Origin: Dactylosporangium fulvum | GTDB lineage: Bacteria; Actinomycetota; Actinomycetes; Mycobacteriales; Micromonosporaceae | Direction: 5' to 3' | Length of the DNA: 64,000 nucleotides | Assembly: GCF_025137375.1 (NCBI RefSeq) | Contig: NZ_CP073720.1 | Coordinates: 8,952,501-9,016,500, forward strand | Part shown: positions 26,551 to 34,749 of the stretch, in pieces | Layout of the letters: each line of letters opens with the position of its first letter | Position numbering within the stretch: the first letter of the stretch is position 1 | Position numbers and translations under genes: made by a program | Notes under the pieces: generated by a model | Seen by the model: only the letters and a program-made list of their open reading frames with translations | Told to the model about the DNA's origin: nothing | The model's database searches: none

Positions 26551-28176
26551 ATGATCAAGAACACCGCCCGTCTCGCCGTCACCGGCCTCGTCTTCACCAC
26601 CGCCGCTGCCGCGGCCGCCACCTTCTCCTTCGCCGCCGCCGGTTCCGCCGCCCCGGCCGAGGGCGTCGTGCAGGGCGCCGGCGCCGCGGGTGCGCTGCAG
26701 GACCGGTACATCGTCGTGCTCAAGGACGGATCGTCGGTCAGCTCGGACGCGCTCGCCGGCAAGGTCGGCGGCAAGGTCCGCGCCCGGTACGACAGCGCGG
26801 TGCGCGGGTTCTCCGGTCAGATGAGCGCCGCTGCCGCCCGCCGGCTCGCCGCCGACCCGGCCGTCGCCTACGTCGAGCAGGACCGCGTGGTCTCCGTCGA
26901 GGCGACGCAGGCGAACGCGACCTGGGGCCTGGACCGCATCGACCAGCAGGCGCTGCCGCTCAACGGCTCGTACACGTACGGCCCGGCGAGCAACGTGACG
27001 GCGTACGTCATCGACACCGGCATCCGCTTCACGCACACCGAGTTCGGCGGCCGCGCCAAGTCCGGCTACGACTTCGTCGACAACGACGCCGACGCGTCCG
27101 ACTGCCAGGGCCACGGCACCCACGTCGCCGGCACCGTCGGCGGCGCCACGTACGGCGTCGCCAAGGACGTGAAGCTCGTCGGCGTGCGGGTGCTCGACTG
27201 CAAAGGCAACGGCTCGTACTCGCAGATCATCGCCGGCGTCGACTGGGTCACCAAGAACGCCGTCAAGCCCGCGGTCGCCAACATGAGCCTCGGCGGCTCG
27301 GCCGGCACCACCCTGGACAACGCCGTCAAGCGCTCGATCACGGCCGGCATCACGTATGCGGTGGCCGGTGGCAACGACTCCGCCAACGCCTGCAGCAAGT
27401 CCCCGGCCCGCCTGCCGGAGGCGATCACCGTCGGCGCGACCGACACCAAGGACACCCGCGCCGGCTTCTCGAACTTCGGCAGCTGCCTCGACATCTTCGC
27501 CCCGGGCGTGAACATCACGTCCAGCGCCAACAGCTCCAACACCGGCACGCAGAAGATGTCCGGCACCTCGATGGCAACCCCGCACGTCGCCGGCGCCGCC
27601 GCGCTGTACCTCGCCGCGCACCCGGACGCCACCCCGGCCGAGGTCCGTGACGCCCTCGTCAACGGCGCGGTCACCGGCGCGGTGAAGAGCCCCGGCTCCG
27701 GCTCGCCGAACAAGCTGCTCTACACCGGCTCGTTCGACTCCGGCACCGAGACCCCGACCACGCCTGACCCCACCACGCCTGACCCCACCACGCCGGCCCC
27801 GACCACGCCGGCCCCGACCACGCCGGCCGCCTGTGCCCCGGTCACCAACGGCTCCGCGATCTTCATCGCCGACCGTGCCACCGTCACCAGCAAGATTGTC
27901 GTCGCCAACTGCACCGGCAACGCCGCGAAGACCTCGACCGTGAAGGTCTCCGTGCGCCACACCGACCGTGGTGATCTCCGCGTCGACCTGATCGCCCCGG
28001 ACGGCACCGCGTACAAGCTCAAGAGCTCGACCTCCGGCGACAACGTGGCGAACCTCGACGCGACCTACACCGTCGACCTGTCGACCAAGGCCCGCAACGG
28101 CACCTGGACCCTGCAGGTGAAGGACGTCTTCGCCGGTGACACCGGCACCCTGAAGAACTGGACCCTGACCGTCTGA
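26551..28176 (+). CDS. Secreted subtilisin-like serine protease with P domain (541 aa)
   Basis: Peptidase family S8. Order: signal peptide (about 1-33, MIKNTARLAVTGLVFTTAAA), inhibitor I9 propeptide (RYIVVLKDG to YVEQDRVV), catalytic domain with Asp in YVIDTGIRFTHTEF, His in GHGTHVAGTVGG and Ser in GTSMATPHVAGAAALY, then a TTPDP/TTPAP linker of five units, and a C-terminal proprotein-convertase P domain ending GTLKNWTLTV. All triad residues are present. The ATG at 26551 puts the signal peptide at the N-terminus; an in-frame ATG at 26521 would add ten residues. Autoprocessing of the propeptide is expected from the family. Confidence 0.93.
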   Translation: MIKNTARLAVTGLVFTTAAAAAATFSFAAAGSAAPAEGVVQGAGAAGALQDRYIVVLKDGSSVSSDALAGKVGGKVRARYDSAVRGFSGQMSAAAARRLAADPAVAYVEQDRVVSVEATQANATWGLDRIDQQALPLNGSYTYGPASNVTAYVIDTGIRFTHTEFGGRAKSGYDFVDNDADASDCQGHGTHVAGTVGGATYGVAKDVKLVGVRVLDCKGNGSYSQIIAGVDWVTKNAVKPAVANMSLGGSAGTTLDNAVKRSITAGITYAVAGGNDSANACSKSPARLPEAITVGATDTKDTRAGFSNFGSCLDIFAPGVNITSSANSSNTGTQKMSGTSMATPHVAGAAALYLAAHPDATPAEVRDALVNGAVTGAVKSPGSGSPNKLLYTGSFDSGTETPTTPDPTTPDPTTPAPTTPAPTTPAACAPVTNGSAIFIADRATVTSKIVVANCTGNAAKTSTVKVSVRHTDRGDLRVDLIAPDGTAYKLKSSTSGDNVANLDATYTVDLSTKARNGTWTLQVKDVFAGDTGTLKNWTLTV

Positions 28177-28197
28177 CCGTCTGACCGGCCGTTCCAC

Positions 28198-28238
28198 CGC
28201 TACAGCGCTCCGAGCCGCCGGCCCGGAGCGCTGTAGCG
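28198..28238 (+). terminator. Terminator of the subtilisin-like gene
   Basis: CGCTACAGCGCTCCG (28198-28212) and its exact complement (28224-28238) form a 15-bp stem with an 11-nt loop, 22 bp after the stop codon. Confidence 0.82.
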
Positions 28239-28338
28239 TGGAAAGCAACCGACCAAAACCGCGAATCGGTCTCAACCCGGATGTACCCGTCGGTACGGTG
28301 TGGGTCATCATCGAGCTGACCTTGCAAGGGGGACGACC

Positions 28339-28956
28339 ATGAGCACTGCCAGAGAGTCCATCGAGGTGGCGGTCCCCGCACGGGTCGCCTACGAGCAGCT
28401 CGCCCACTTCGAGAACTACCCGCGGTTCATGTCCGGCGTGATGAGCATGGCCCCGATCGACGAGTCGACCGCCCACATGGTGCTCGACCTCGGCGGCAGC
28501 CGGGCCGAGTTCGACGCGCGGATCACCGAGGCCCGCCCCGGCGAGTTCCTCTGCTGGGAGGCGATGGACGGCCCGCAGGTGAGCGAGGCGCTCCGGCTGG
28601 AGCCGATGGCCGACGACATGACCCGGATCATCGCGGAGCTGCAGATCGACGCCCGGGAGCTCATGCCGGCGGAGGAGCATGCGGCGGAGGTACTGAACCG
28701 CCGCCTGAAGGCGGACCTGAAGAGCTTCAAGCGCTTCTGCGAAGAGGGTGCGACGCGCATGAGCGACGCGCCGACCAAGGACATCCCGACGGCCGCGTCC
28801 ATCGCGCGCGGCATCGCGTCCTCGTCCGGGCTGACCCACGCGACGAACGAGCGGCCCAACCCGGGCATGCCGGCCGGCGGCAACCTCGGCCCGATGCACC
28901 ACAGCATGGAGCGCAACGCCCGCACCCGCCAGGCGCAGCAGCACGACACCTACTGA
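28339..28956 (+). CDS. SRPBCC-family protein (cyclase/dehydrase-like, 205 aa)
   Basis: Soluble START/Bet v1-like protein of the polyketide cyclase/dehydrase group (COG5637 type). The ligand-pocket fold covers about residues 1-140: ESIEVAVPARVAYEQLAHFENYPRFMSGV at the N-terminus, a central beta region with EFLCWEAMDGPQVSEALRLEP, and a long C-terminal helix (NRRLKADLKSFKRFCEE). The remaining 60 residues are polar and probably disordered (NPGMPAGGNLGPMHHSM). ATG at 28339 follows GGGGGA. Ligand and partner unknown. Confidence 0.8.
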   Translation: MSTARESIEVAVPARVAYEQLAHFENYPRFMSGVMSMAPIDESTAHMVLDLGGSRAEFDARITEARPGEFLCWEAMDGPQVSEALRLEPMADDMTRIIAELQIDARELMPAEEHAAEVLNRRLKADLKSFKRFCEEGATRMSDAPTKDIPTAASIARGIASSSGLTHATNERPNPGMPAGGNLGPMHHSMERNARTRQAQQHDTY

Positions 28957-28990
28957 GTCCGCACCGCCGCACGCTTCGGCCCGCACGGAG

Positions 28991-29091
28991 TCGTCGCCGG
29001 CGGCAATGGTCAGCAGCAGTTGCCGGGCGGGTTTGGCCAGCCGGGCGCGGCGCGCCTCGCGGGTCCGGCGGACACCGCGACCGGCGATGAG
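28991..29091 (-). repeat. Inverted duplicate of part of the HEAT gene, left arm
   Basis: 101 bp that are a near-exact reverse complement of 29667-29770, the start of the HEAT-repeat gene: two substitutions and one 3-bp indel. Read on the minus strand it would encode the same RRTREARRARLAKPARQLLL block. No complete gene surrounds it. Together with the right arm it brackets the receiver gene at 29227-29601. Confidence 0.9.
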
Positions 29092-29226
29092 GCACCACGG
29101 GACGGCGGGGGTCACTGCACCCGCGGGAACCATTGCCACCAACGGCGTGAGGCCGGGAATGCCCGGAAATATTCGCTTCCGTACACATATCATGATGGCC
29201 TGAGTGGCCTAGACGAGCGAGGGACG

Positions 29227-29601
29227 ATGACCGCGATCCTGGTCGCCGACGACGACATGGACATCAGGGACCTCGTCGCCTTCAAGCTTGAGCAGTCGGG
29301 CTACGACGTGGTGGCGGTCGACAACGGGCTCGCCGCACTCACCGCCGCCGCCGAGAACCCGCCGGACCTCGTGGTCCTCGACGTCATGATGCCCGGCATG
29401 TCGGGGATCGACGTCTGCCGGCAGCTCCGGCAGGACCACGCCACCAAGGGCCTGCCCATCATCCTGCTCACCGCCCGCGCCCAGGAGGGCGACGTCGAGG
29501 TCGGCTTCGGTGCCGGCGCCGACGACTACATCGTCAAACCCTTCAGCCCGCGGGAGTTGGTGAGCCGGGTCGAGGCGGTCCTGGCCCGCATGCGCACGTG
29601 A
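29227..29601 (+). CDS. Single-domain response regulator (CheY-like receiver, 124 aa)
   Basis: Stand-alone receiver domain without output domain. Acidic pocket ADDD (residues 7-10), phospho-acceptor Asp52 in LVVLDVMMPGM, Thr in LLTA and Lys in VKPFSPREL are all present. ATG at 29227 is preceded by CGAGGG. Its stop codon overlaps the start of the HEAT-repeat gene (GTGA), so the signal is likely passed to the products of the same operon by protein contact. The cognate kinase may be the GAF-PAS kinase that converges on the operon from the other strand. Confidence 0.92.
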   Translation: MTAILVADDDMDIRDLVAFKLEQSGYDVVAVDNGLAALTAAAENPPDLVVLDVMMPGMSGIDVCRQLRQDHATKGLPIILLTARAQEGDVEVGFGAGADDYIVKPFSPRELVSRVEAVLARMRT

Positions 29602-30725
29602 CCCTCGCCGGCGCCGCGTTCGTGGCGCTGATCGTCATGCTTGTCGCCGTCGTCGTGCTGGGTGGGCTCATCGCCGGCGGTCGCGGTGTCCGCCGGACCC
29701 GCGAGGCGCGCCGCGCCCGGCTGGCCAAACCCGCCCGGCAACTGCTGCTGGCCATCGCCGCCGGCGACGACGACCCCGAGCGGATCGAGGAACTGGTGCG
29801 CCTGCCCGACGACGTCTGGGTCGCGGTGGAGCCGAACGCGGTGGCCCTGCTGGGCAAGGTCCGCGGCGAGGCCCACGCCACGCTGGTCGACGTGTTCGAG
29901 CGTCGCGGCGCCGCCTGGCGGGCCCGGAGCCAGCTGCGCCGCCGCGACCCCGTCGCCCGGGCGCAGGCCGCCGAGGTGCTCGGCAACCTGGGCCGCAAGG
30001 ACGCGTTGCTGCCGCTGTGCGACCTGCTCGCCGACCCCGATCCCGACGTGCGGGTGGTCGCGGCACGGTCCCTCGGCCGGATCGGTGATCCGGGCGCCAC
30101 CCAGCCGCTGCTCGCCGCGCTCGCCAGCCGCCGGACGGTGCCCGCGCAGGTGGTGGCGACCGCCCTGACCCGCCTCGGCTCGGGCGCGCAGACCGCGTTG
30201 CTGGCCGCGCTCGACGACCCGCGCGCGCCGGTCCGCGCGACCGCCGCCGAGGTGCTCGGCCTGGTCGGTGCGGTCGGTGCGACGGTCCGGGTGGAGAGCG
30301 CGCTGCGTGCCGACCCGTCGATCGAGGTGCGGGTCCGCGCGGCACGCACGCTGGGCCGCCTGGGCACCCGCACGGCGCTGTCCCCGCTGCTCGACTCGCT
30401 CGAGCCGGACCGCCCGGCGGTGCTGCGGGCGGAGGCCGCCAGGGCGCTCGGCGAGCTCGGCGCGGTCACCGCCGCCCAGGCGCTGACGGCGCTGCTGGCC
30501 GACCCGGACTACGCCGTCGCGCACAACGCCGCCCAGTCCCTGCTGCGTCTGGGCAACGCCGGGCGGGCGGCCCTGGTCGCCGCCGAGCACCGCTCGCATG
30601 TCCGCCCGCGGCACAGCGCCGAGGAGCACGAGACCGATCCCGAGGTGATACTCAGCGCCGCGCACGCCCGCGAGGCGCTCGCCGCGGCCGAGCTCGACGA
30701 CCACCGCAGGCAGACAACGCCATGA
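29598..30725 (+). CDS. Membrane-anchored HEAT-repeat protein (375 aa)
   Basis: One N-terminal helix (residues 4-25, AGAAFVALIVMLVAVVVLGG) followed by a basic segment and then HEAT/PBS-lyase-type repeats from about residue 110 to 330, with recurring blocks such as ARAQAAEVLGNLG, VRVVAARSLGRIG, VRATAAEVLGLVG, VRVRAARTLGRLG and LRAEAARALGELG. HEAT arrays are protein-binding scaffolds; no enzymatic motif is seen. GTG start at 29598 overlaps the receiver stop by four bases, and its own stop overlaps the GT2 start (ATGA). A role as adaptor between receiver and glycosyltransferase is an inference from this coupling. Confidence 0.85.
   Translation: MTLAGAAFVALIVMLVAVVVLGGLIAGGRGVRRTREARRARLAKPARQLLLAIAAGDDDPERIEELVRLPDDVWVAVEPNAVALLGKVRGEAHATLVDVFERRGAAWRARSQLRRRDPVARAQAAEVLGNLGRKDALLPLCDLLADPDPDVRVVAARSLGRIGDPGATQPLLAALASRRTVPAQVVATALTRLGSGAQTALLAALDDPRAPVRATAAEVLGLVGAVGATVRVESALRADPSIEVRVRAARTLGRLGTRTALSPLLDSLEPDRPAVLRAEAARALGELGAVTAAQALTALLADPDYAVAHNAAQSLLRLGNAGRAALVAAEHRSHVRPRHSAEEHETDPEVILSAAHAREALAAAELDDHRRQTTP
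29667..29770 (+). repeat. Inverted duplicate, right arm (inside the HEAT gene)
   Basis: Coding part of the HEAT-repeat gene (just after its membrane helix) that recurs inverted at 28991-29091. The arm is 104 bp, with three bases more than the left arm; this copy is in frame and presumably the original. Confidence 0.9.
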
Positions 30726-32218
30726 TCGCCGACTGGATCCGCGAGCTGCTGCGGCTGGCCGACATCTTCATCCTGACGTACTTCCTCGTCATCAACTCGA
30801 GCTACCTCGTGCTGATCGGGCTCGCCGGCGCGGAGTTCGTGCACCATCTGCGCCGGGTGCCCTTCGCCGGCCACGAGGAGACGTACCGCAGCCCGCTCAC
30901 CGAGCCGGTCTCGGTCCTTGTGCCCGCGTACAACGAGTCCGCCGGCATCGTCCAGTCGGTCCAGGCGATGCTCGCCCTGCGGTACCCCGTCTTCGAGGTC
31001 ATCGTCGTCGACGACGGCTCGTCCGACGACACCTTCGAGCGGCTGCGGGAGGAGTTCGGTCTTGTCGAGGTGCCGCGGGTCGTACCCGACGCGACCCCGA
31101 CCCGCGGCCGGATCCTCTCGGTGCACGTGCCGAAGGACCGCCCCGACCCGCTCGTGGTCGTGCGCAAGGAGAACGGCGGCAAGACCGACGCGGTCAACAC
31201 CGGCATCAACGTCGCCCGGTACCCACTCGTGTGCATGGTCGACGCCGACTCGGTCCTCGATCCACAGGCACTGCTGTCGGTGGCGAAGCCCTTCTCGGAC
31301 GACCCCGTCCGCACCGTCGCGTCCGGCGGGGTCGTCCGCGTCGCGAACGGCTGCACGGTGGTCGCCGGCCGCATCGTCGACGTGCGGATGCCCCGCAACT
31401 GGCTGGTCCGGGTGCAGGTCGTCGAATACCTGCGGGCGTTCCTGCTCGGCCGCACCGGCTGGTCGCGCCTCGGCGGGCTGCTCATCATCTCCGGCGCCTT
31501 CGGCATCTTCCGCCGAGACCTGCTCGTCGAGATCGGCGGCCTCGACCACGACTGCATCGGCGAGGACGCGGAGCTTGTCGTGCGGCTGCACCGGCACCTG
31601 CGCCGGCAGAAGCGCGACTACCGCATCGTCTTCGTCGCCGAGCCGGTGTCGTGGAGCGAGGCGCCGAGCACGCTGAAGGTGCTGAGCAAGCAGCGCCGCC
31701 GCTGGCACCGGGGCATCACCGAGATCCTGACCAAGCACCGCGGCATGATCCTGAACCCGCGGTACGGGCGGATCGGCCTCGTCGCCCTGCCCTACTACGT
31801 GCTCTTCGAGCTGCTCGCCCCGGTCATCGAGCTGGCCGGCGTGATCCTGGTGCCGCTCGGGCTGTACTTCGGGGCGATCGACGCCGGCTTCGCGCTCGTC
31901 TTCGTCGCGGTGGCCTACGGCTACGCGCTCGTGCTCAACCTCGTCGCGCTGGCCGTGGAGGAGTACTCGTTCCACCGGTACCACCGGTGGACGGACCTGG
32001 TCGCGTCGGTGCTCGCCGCCGTGCTGGAGAACGTCGGCTACCGGCAGCTGACCGCGGTCTGGCGGACCATGGGCATGTGGGCGGCGATCCGCGGCGGCCG
32101 CCACGACTGGGGCACGATGACGCGGACGGGCTTCCAGACCGTACTGACGCCGGAGCCGCCGAAGCAGGAGGAGCCGGTCACAGCCAGAGAGGGCGCTCGC
32201 GCGGAATCCGGATCGTGA
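30722..32218 (+). CDS. Membrane glycosyltransferase family 2 (processive-type, 498 aa)
   Basis: Resembles the poly-GlcNAc/hyaluronan/cellulose synthase branch of GT2. One N-terminal helix (about 14-38), cytoplasmic GT-A domain with PVSVLVPAYNES, VVDDGSSDD, KENGGKTDAVNTG, the DxD-type MVDADSVL, LIISGAFGIFRRD, GEDAELVVRLHR and the Q-x-x-R-W motif QRRRWHRG, then about four C-terminal helices (YYVLFELLAPVIELAGVILV onward). QRRRW marks processive enzymes. ATG overlaps the HEAT stop. It would polymerise a surface polysaccharide or modify a lipid. The 3' end overlaps the opposite kinase gene by 41 bp. Confidence 0.9.
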   Translation: MIADWIRELLRLADIFILTYFLVINSSYLVLIGLAGAEFVHHLRRVPFAGHEETYRSPLTEPVSVLVPAYNESAGIVQSVQAMLALRYPVFEVIVVDDGSSDDTFERLREEFGLVEVPRVVPDATPTRGRILSVHVPKDRPDPLVVVRKENGGKTDAVNTGINVARYPLVCMVDADSVLDPQALLSVAKPFSDDPVRTVASGGVVRVANGCTVVAGRIVDVRMPRNWLVRVQVVEYLRAFLLGRTGWSRLGGLLIISGAFGIFRRDLLVEIGGLDHDCIGEDAELVVRLHRHLRRQKRDYRIVFVAEPVSWSEAPSTLKVLSKQRRRWHRGITEILTKHRGMILNPRYGRIGLVALPYYVLFELLAPVIELAGVILVPLGLYFGAIDAGFALVFVAVAYGYALVLNLVALAVEEYSFHRYHRWTDLVASVLAAVLENVGYRQLTAVWRTMGMWAAIRGGRHDWGTMTRTGFQTVLTPEPPKQEEPVTAREGARAESGS

Positions 32219-33923
32219 ACGTCGTGCCCGCGCCGGGCGTGCTGTCGACCGAGATCTCGCCGCCGTGGCCCTCGACGATCGTCTTGGTGATGGCCAGGCC
32301 GAGTCCGGCGCCCTGCACGGCCTCGCGCACCGCGAACGTGCCGCGGAAGAACCGGGTGAACAGCTGAGGCTGCTCCTCGGGGTCGATGCCGACGCCGTTG
32401 TCCCGCACGATGATCTCGACGTGGTCGCCGGCGGCACGGGCGATCAGCTCGACGAGACCGCCCTCGGGCGTGAAGTTGACGCCGTTGACCAGCAGGTTGA
32501 CCAGCGCCCGTGCCAGCTGCTCGGGGTCGGCCTCGACGGCGCCGAGCCGCCCCTCGACGGCCAGCACCAGACGGTGGCCGCGGCGCTTGGCACGCGGCTC
32601 GACGGCGGCGTATGCGGCGGACAGCACCTCGTGCACGTCGGTCTCGCGCGGCTCCAGGTCGAAGACACCGGCCTCCACCTTCGAGATGGTCAACAGGTCC
32701 TCGATCAGCGCACGCAGCCGGTCGGCGTTGCGGCCGACGACCTCGAGCATGCGCGACTGCGCCGCGTTGAGCTCGCCGGCGTCGCCGGACGTGAGGACCT
32801 CCAGGTGCCCGATGACGTTGGTCAGCGGCGTGCGGAACTCGTGCGACACGGTCGCCACGAAGTCGCTCTTCGCCACGTCGAGCTCACGCAGCCGGGACAC
32901 CGCCTCGCGCTCGTGCTCGTACGCCTGGCGCATCGCGTCCTCGGTGCGCCTGCGGTCGGTGATGTCGTGCACGAAGGCGTTGAACGTCCAGCCGAGCACC
33001 GGGTCGCGCACGGCCCAGGTGGCGAGCTCCACCGGGAACTCGTAGCCGTTGGCGTGCCAGGCGGAGATCTCGATGCGGTTGTCGAGGACCCGCTTCTCAC
33101 CCGTCGTCAGGAAGCGGCCGACGCCGAGGTGGTGGGCCTCGCGGAAGCGCGGGGGCACGATCGTGTCGGCGAGCGGCCGGCCGATCGCCTCCTCCCTGGA
33201 CAGGCCGAAGACCTTCTCCGCCGCGGCGTTCCAGCCGGTGATCCGGCCGCCGTCGTCCATCGCGACGAACGCCTCGACGCAACTGTCGAGGATCCGTTCG
33301 AGCCGCTGCGCGCCGAACTGCAGTGCCTGCCAGGCGGTCATGCGGTCGGCGACGCGGCCGAGCTGCGTGCCGACGTCCGCCATGATCTCCAGTAGGCCGG
33401 GGTCGGGGTCGACCGGCTCACGCGTGAAGAACTCGAGGACCGCGACCGTGAGCCCGCCGGCGGTGATGGGGAAGGCGACGGCCGCGCCGACGCCCTCGAC
33501 CGGGCCGCGCAGGAACCGTGGGCCGGTGGCGACGTCGGGGATCCAGACCGGCCGCCCGGTGCGGGCCGCCTCGCCGACGATGCCCTCGCCCTGGGCGAAG
33601 ACGTGGTTGTCGCTGACCTCGCGCAGCGCGGCGAACTCGCCGGGCCGGTCCTCGTGCCACACGTCGGTGGAGACGAAGACCCGCGGGTCGTTCTCGTGCG
33701 GAAGCCACATGTGCCCGGCCTGCCAGCCGGTCGCCTCGCACACCGCCCGGATCACCGGGAGTCCGGCGTCGATGATGTGGTCGACCTCGTTCGCGATCCG
33801 GGTCGCCTCCTGCAACAGCGAGACGGGGACGAGCTCGCGATCCTTCGGCACAACATTGATGCTAAAGGTCCGACCCGCCGCCTTTACCCCGTTTCGGGGG
33901 AACGACGGCGGGTCGGGCAGCAC
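32178..33923 (-). CDS. GAF-PAS hybrid sensor histidine kinase (581 aa)
   Basis: Soluble kinase: GAF domain (about residues 35-195, with GQGIVGEAART-like FAQGEGIVGEAARTGRPVWI), PAS domain (about 205-330, ILDSCVEAFVAMDDGGRITGWN), HisKA with phospho-His in SHEFRTPLTNVIGHLE, and HATPase_c with LVNLLVNGVNFTPEGG, VRDNGVGIDPEEQ and GAGLGLAITKTIVEGHGG. All catalytic boxes are intact. No membrane helix. GTG start at 33921-33923 is five bases after the PHP gene stop; a later GTG (33852-33854) is possible. It is last in the operon kinase-regulator-PHP-kinase and overlaps the GT2 gene tail to tail. Confidence 0.9.
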   Translation of the reverse strand: MLPDPPSFPRNGVKAAGRTFSINVVPKDRELVPVSLLQEATRIANEVDHIIDAGLPVIRAVCEATGWQAGHMWLPHENDPRVFVSTDVWHEDRPGEFAALREVSDNHVFAQGEGIVGEAARTGRPVWIPDVATGPRFLRGPVEGVGAAVAFPITAGGLTVAVLEFFTREPVDPDPGLLEIMADVGTQLGRVADRMTAWQALQFGAQRLERILDSCVEAFVAMDDGGRITGWNAAAEKVFGLSREEAIGRPLADTIVPPRFREAHHLGVGRFLTTGEKRVLDNRIEISAWHANGYEFPVELATWAVRDPVLGWTFNAFVHDITDRRRTEDAMRQAYEHEREAVSRLRELDVAKSDFVATVSHEFRTPLTNVIGHLEVLTSGDAGELNAAQSRMLEVVGRNADRLRALIEDLLTISKVEAGVFDLEPRETDVHEVLSAAYAAVEPRAKRRGHRLVLAVEGRLGAVEADPEQLARALVNLLVNGVNFTPEGGLVELIARAAGDHVEIIVRDNGVGIDPEEQPQLFTRFFRGTFAVREAVQGAGLGLAITKTIVEGHGGEISVDSTPGAGTTFTIRIPRERPLWL

Positions 33924-33928
33924 GGCGG

Positions 33929-34657
33929 TTACGCGGCTGCAGGAGTGTTGTCCGCGGCGGCGGCGATCTCCCGCACGTACCGGTAGACGCCGACCTCGCC
34001 GGCGCGGACCGCGTCACTGGCGGGGACGAGCCGCACGCCACCTTCGACGCAGGCCTGAACCAGTCGCCGGCCGGGCAGGCGGTGCCGCTCGCTGATCTCG
34101 ATGACGGTGCCGTTGACGCGGCACGCCTCGACCAGCTCGGCGATCGACGCGTCCGGCACGGCCGACTCGTCGATGCCGGCGCGGGCCAGAAAGTCCAGTG
34201 GCCGGGCGAGACGGGTCGGCGCGTAGCGGGAGACGCGCTCGACGGCGAGCCCGGTGACGGCGACGACCTGGTCGATCACGTCGAGGGCACGCATCGTGCC
34301 GTTGTCGATGAGACCGCGGACCGCGTCCGGGCTGAGCAGCCCGGCGGGCAGCGGCAGGCGGTCGATGCCGACGGAGATGACCTCGAGCCCGTTGAGGTCG
34401 GACGGGAAGGCGAGCCAGCCGTCGATGCCGATCGCCTCCACCTCGACGCCGCGGCGCAGCACCACGTCGGTGCGCTGCTGCGCCCGCTGGATCGAGGCGA
34501 GGTACGGCGGGAGCCAGCTGGTGTCCGGGCCGACGCGATCCGCGAACGTGACCTCCGTCAGGCCGGCCTGCTCGGCGGCGGCGACGAGGACGCTGACGCT
34601 GTCACGGCCCGACGAGAACGCGGTGTGGACGTGACCGTCGACGGAGAGGTCGATCAT
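33929..34657 (-). CDS. PHP-domain phosphoesterase (242 aa)
   Basis: Polymerase and histidinol phosphatase (PHP) fold, a trinuclear-metal phosphoesterase. The first metal motif DGHVHTAFSSGRDS is at the N-terminus; EVTFADRVG and the Glu-rich RRGVEVEAIG follow, but the later His/Asp motifs are weaker (PASDAV). The product of reaction is unknown; histidinol phosphate is unlikely in this context. ATG at 34655-34657 begins MIDLSVDGHVH. It lies 92 bp after the OmpR regulator and 5 bp before the GAF-PAS kinase, so a regulatory nucleotide or phosphoryl role is conceivable but unproven. Confidence 0.78.
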   Translation of the reverse strand: MIDLSVDGHVHTAFSSGRDSVSVLVAAAEQAGLTEVTFADRVGPDTSWLPPYLASIQRAQQRTDVVLRRGVEVEAIGIDGWLAFPSDLNGLEVISVGIDRLPLPAGLLSPDAVRGLIDNGTMRALDVIDQVVAVTGLAVERVSRYAPTRLARPLDFLARAGIDESAVPDASIAELVEACRVNGTVIEISERHRLPGRRLVQACVEGGVRLVPASDAVRAGEVGVYRYVREIAAAADNTPAAA

Positions 34658-34682
34658 CTGGCACTCATTTCTGGTACTGGTG

Positions 34683-34734
34683 GGCGGGACGCGTTTCAGA
34701 GTGCCGAGCGTCGGTCCTCCTCGGCGGTCCCGCC
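34683..34734 (-). terminator. Nested hairpin between OmpR regulator and PHP gene
   Basis: GGCGGGAC (34683-34690) pairs with GTCCCGCC (34727-34734), and within it GCCGAG (34703-34708) pairs with CTCGGC (34720-34725). It is in the 92-bp gap of the minus-strand operon and may act as a partial terminator. Confidence 0.4.
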
Positions 34735-34749
34735 TGGGTGCCAGTTGGT

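Noticed and set aside
26491..29193. 900-codon minus-strand frame
   Set aside because: It runs antisense through the subtilisin-like and SRPBCC genes. Only its first part matters, because it contains the inverted HEAT fragment, recorded as a repeat.
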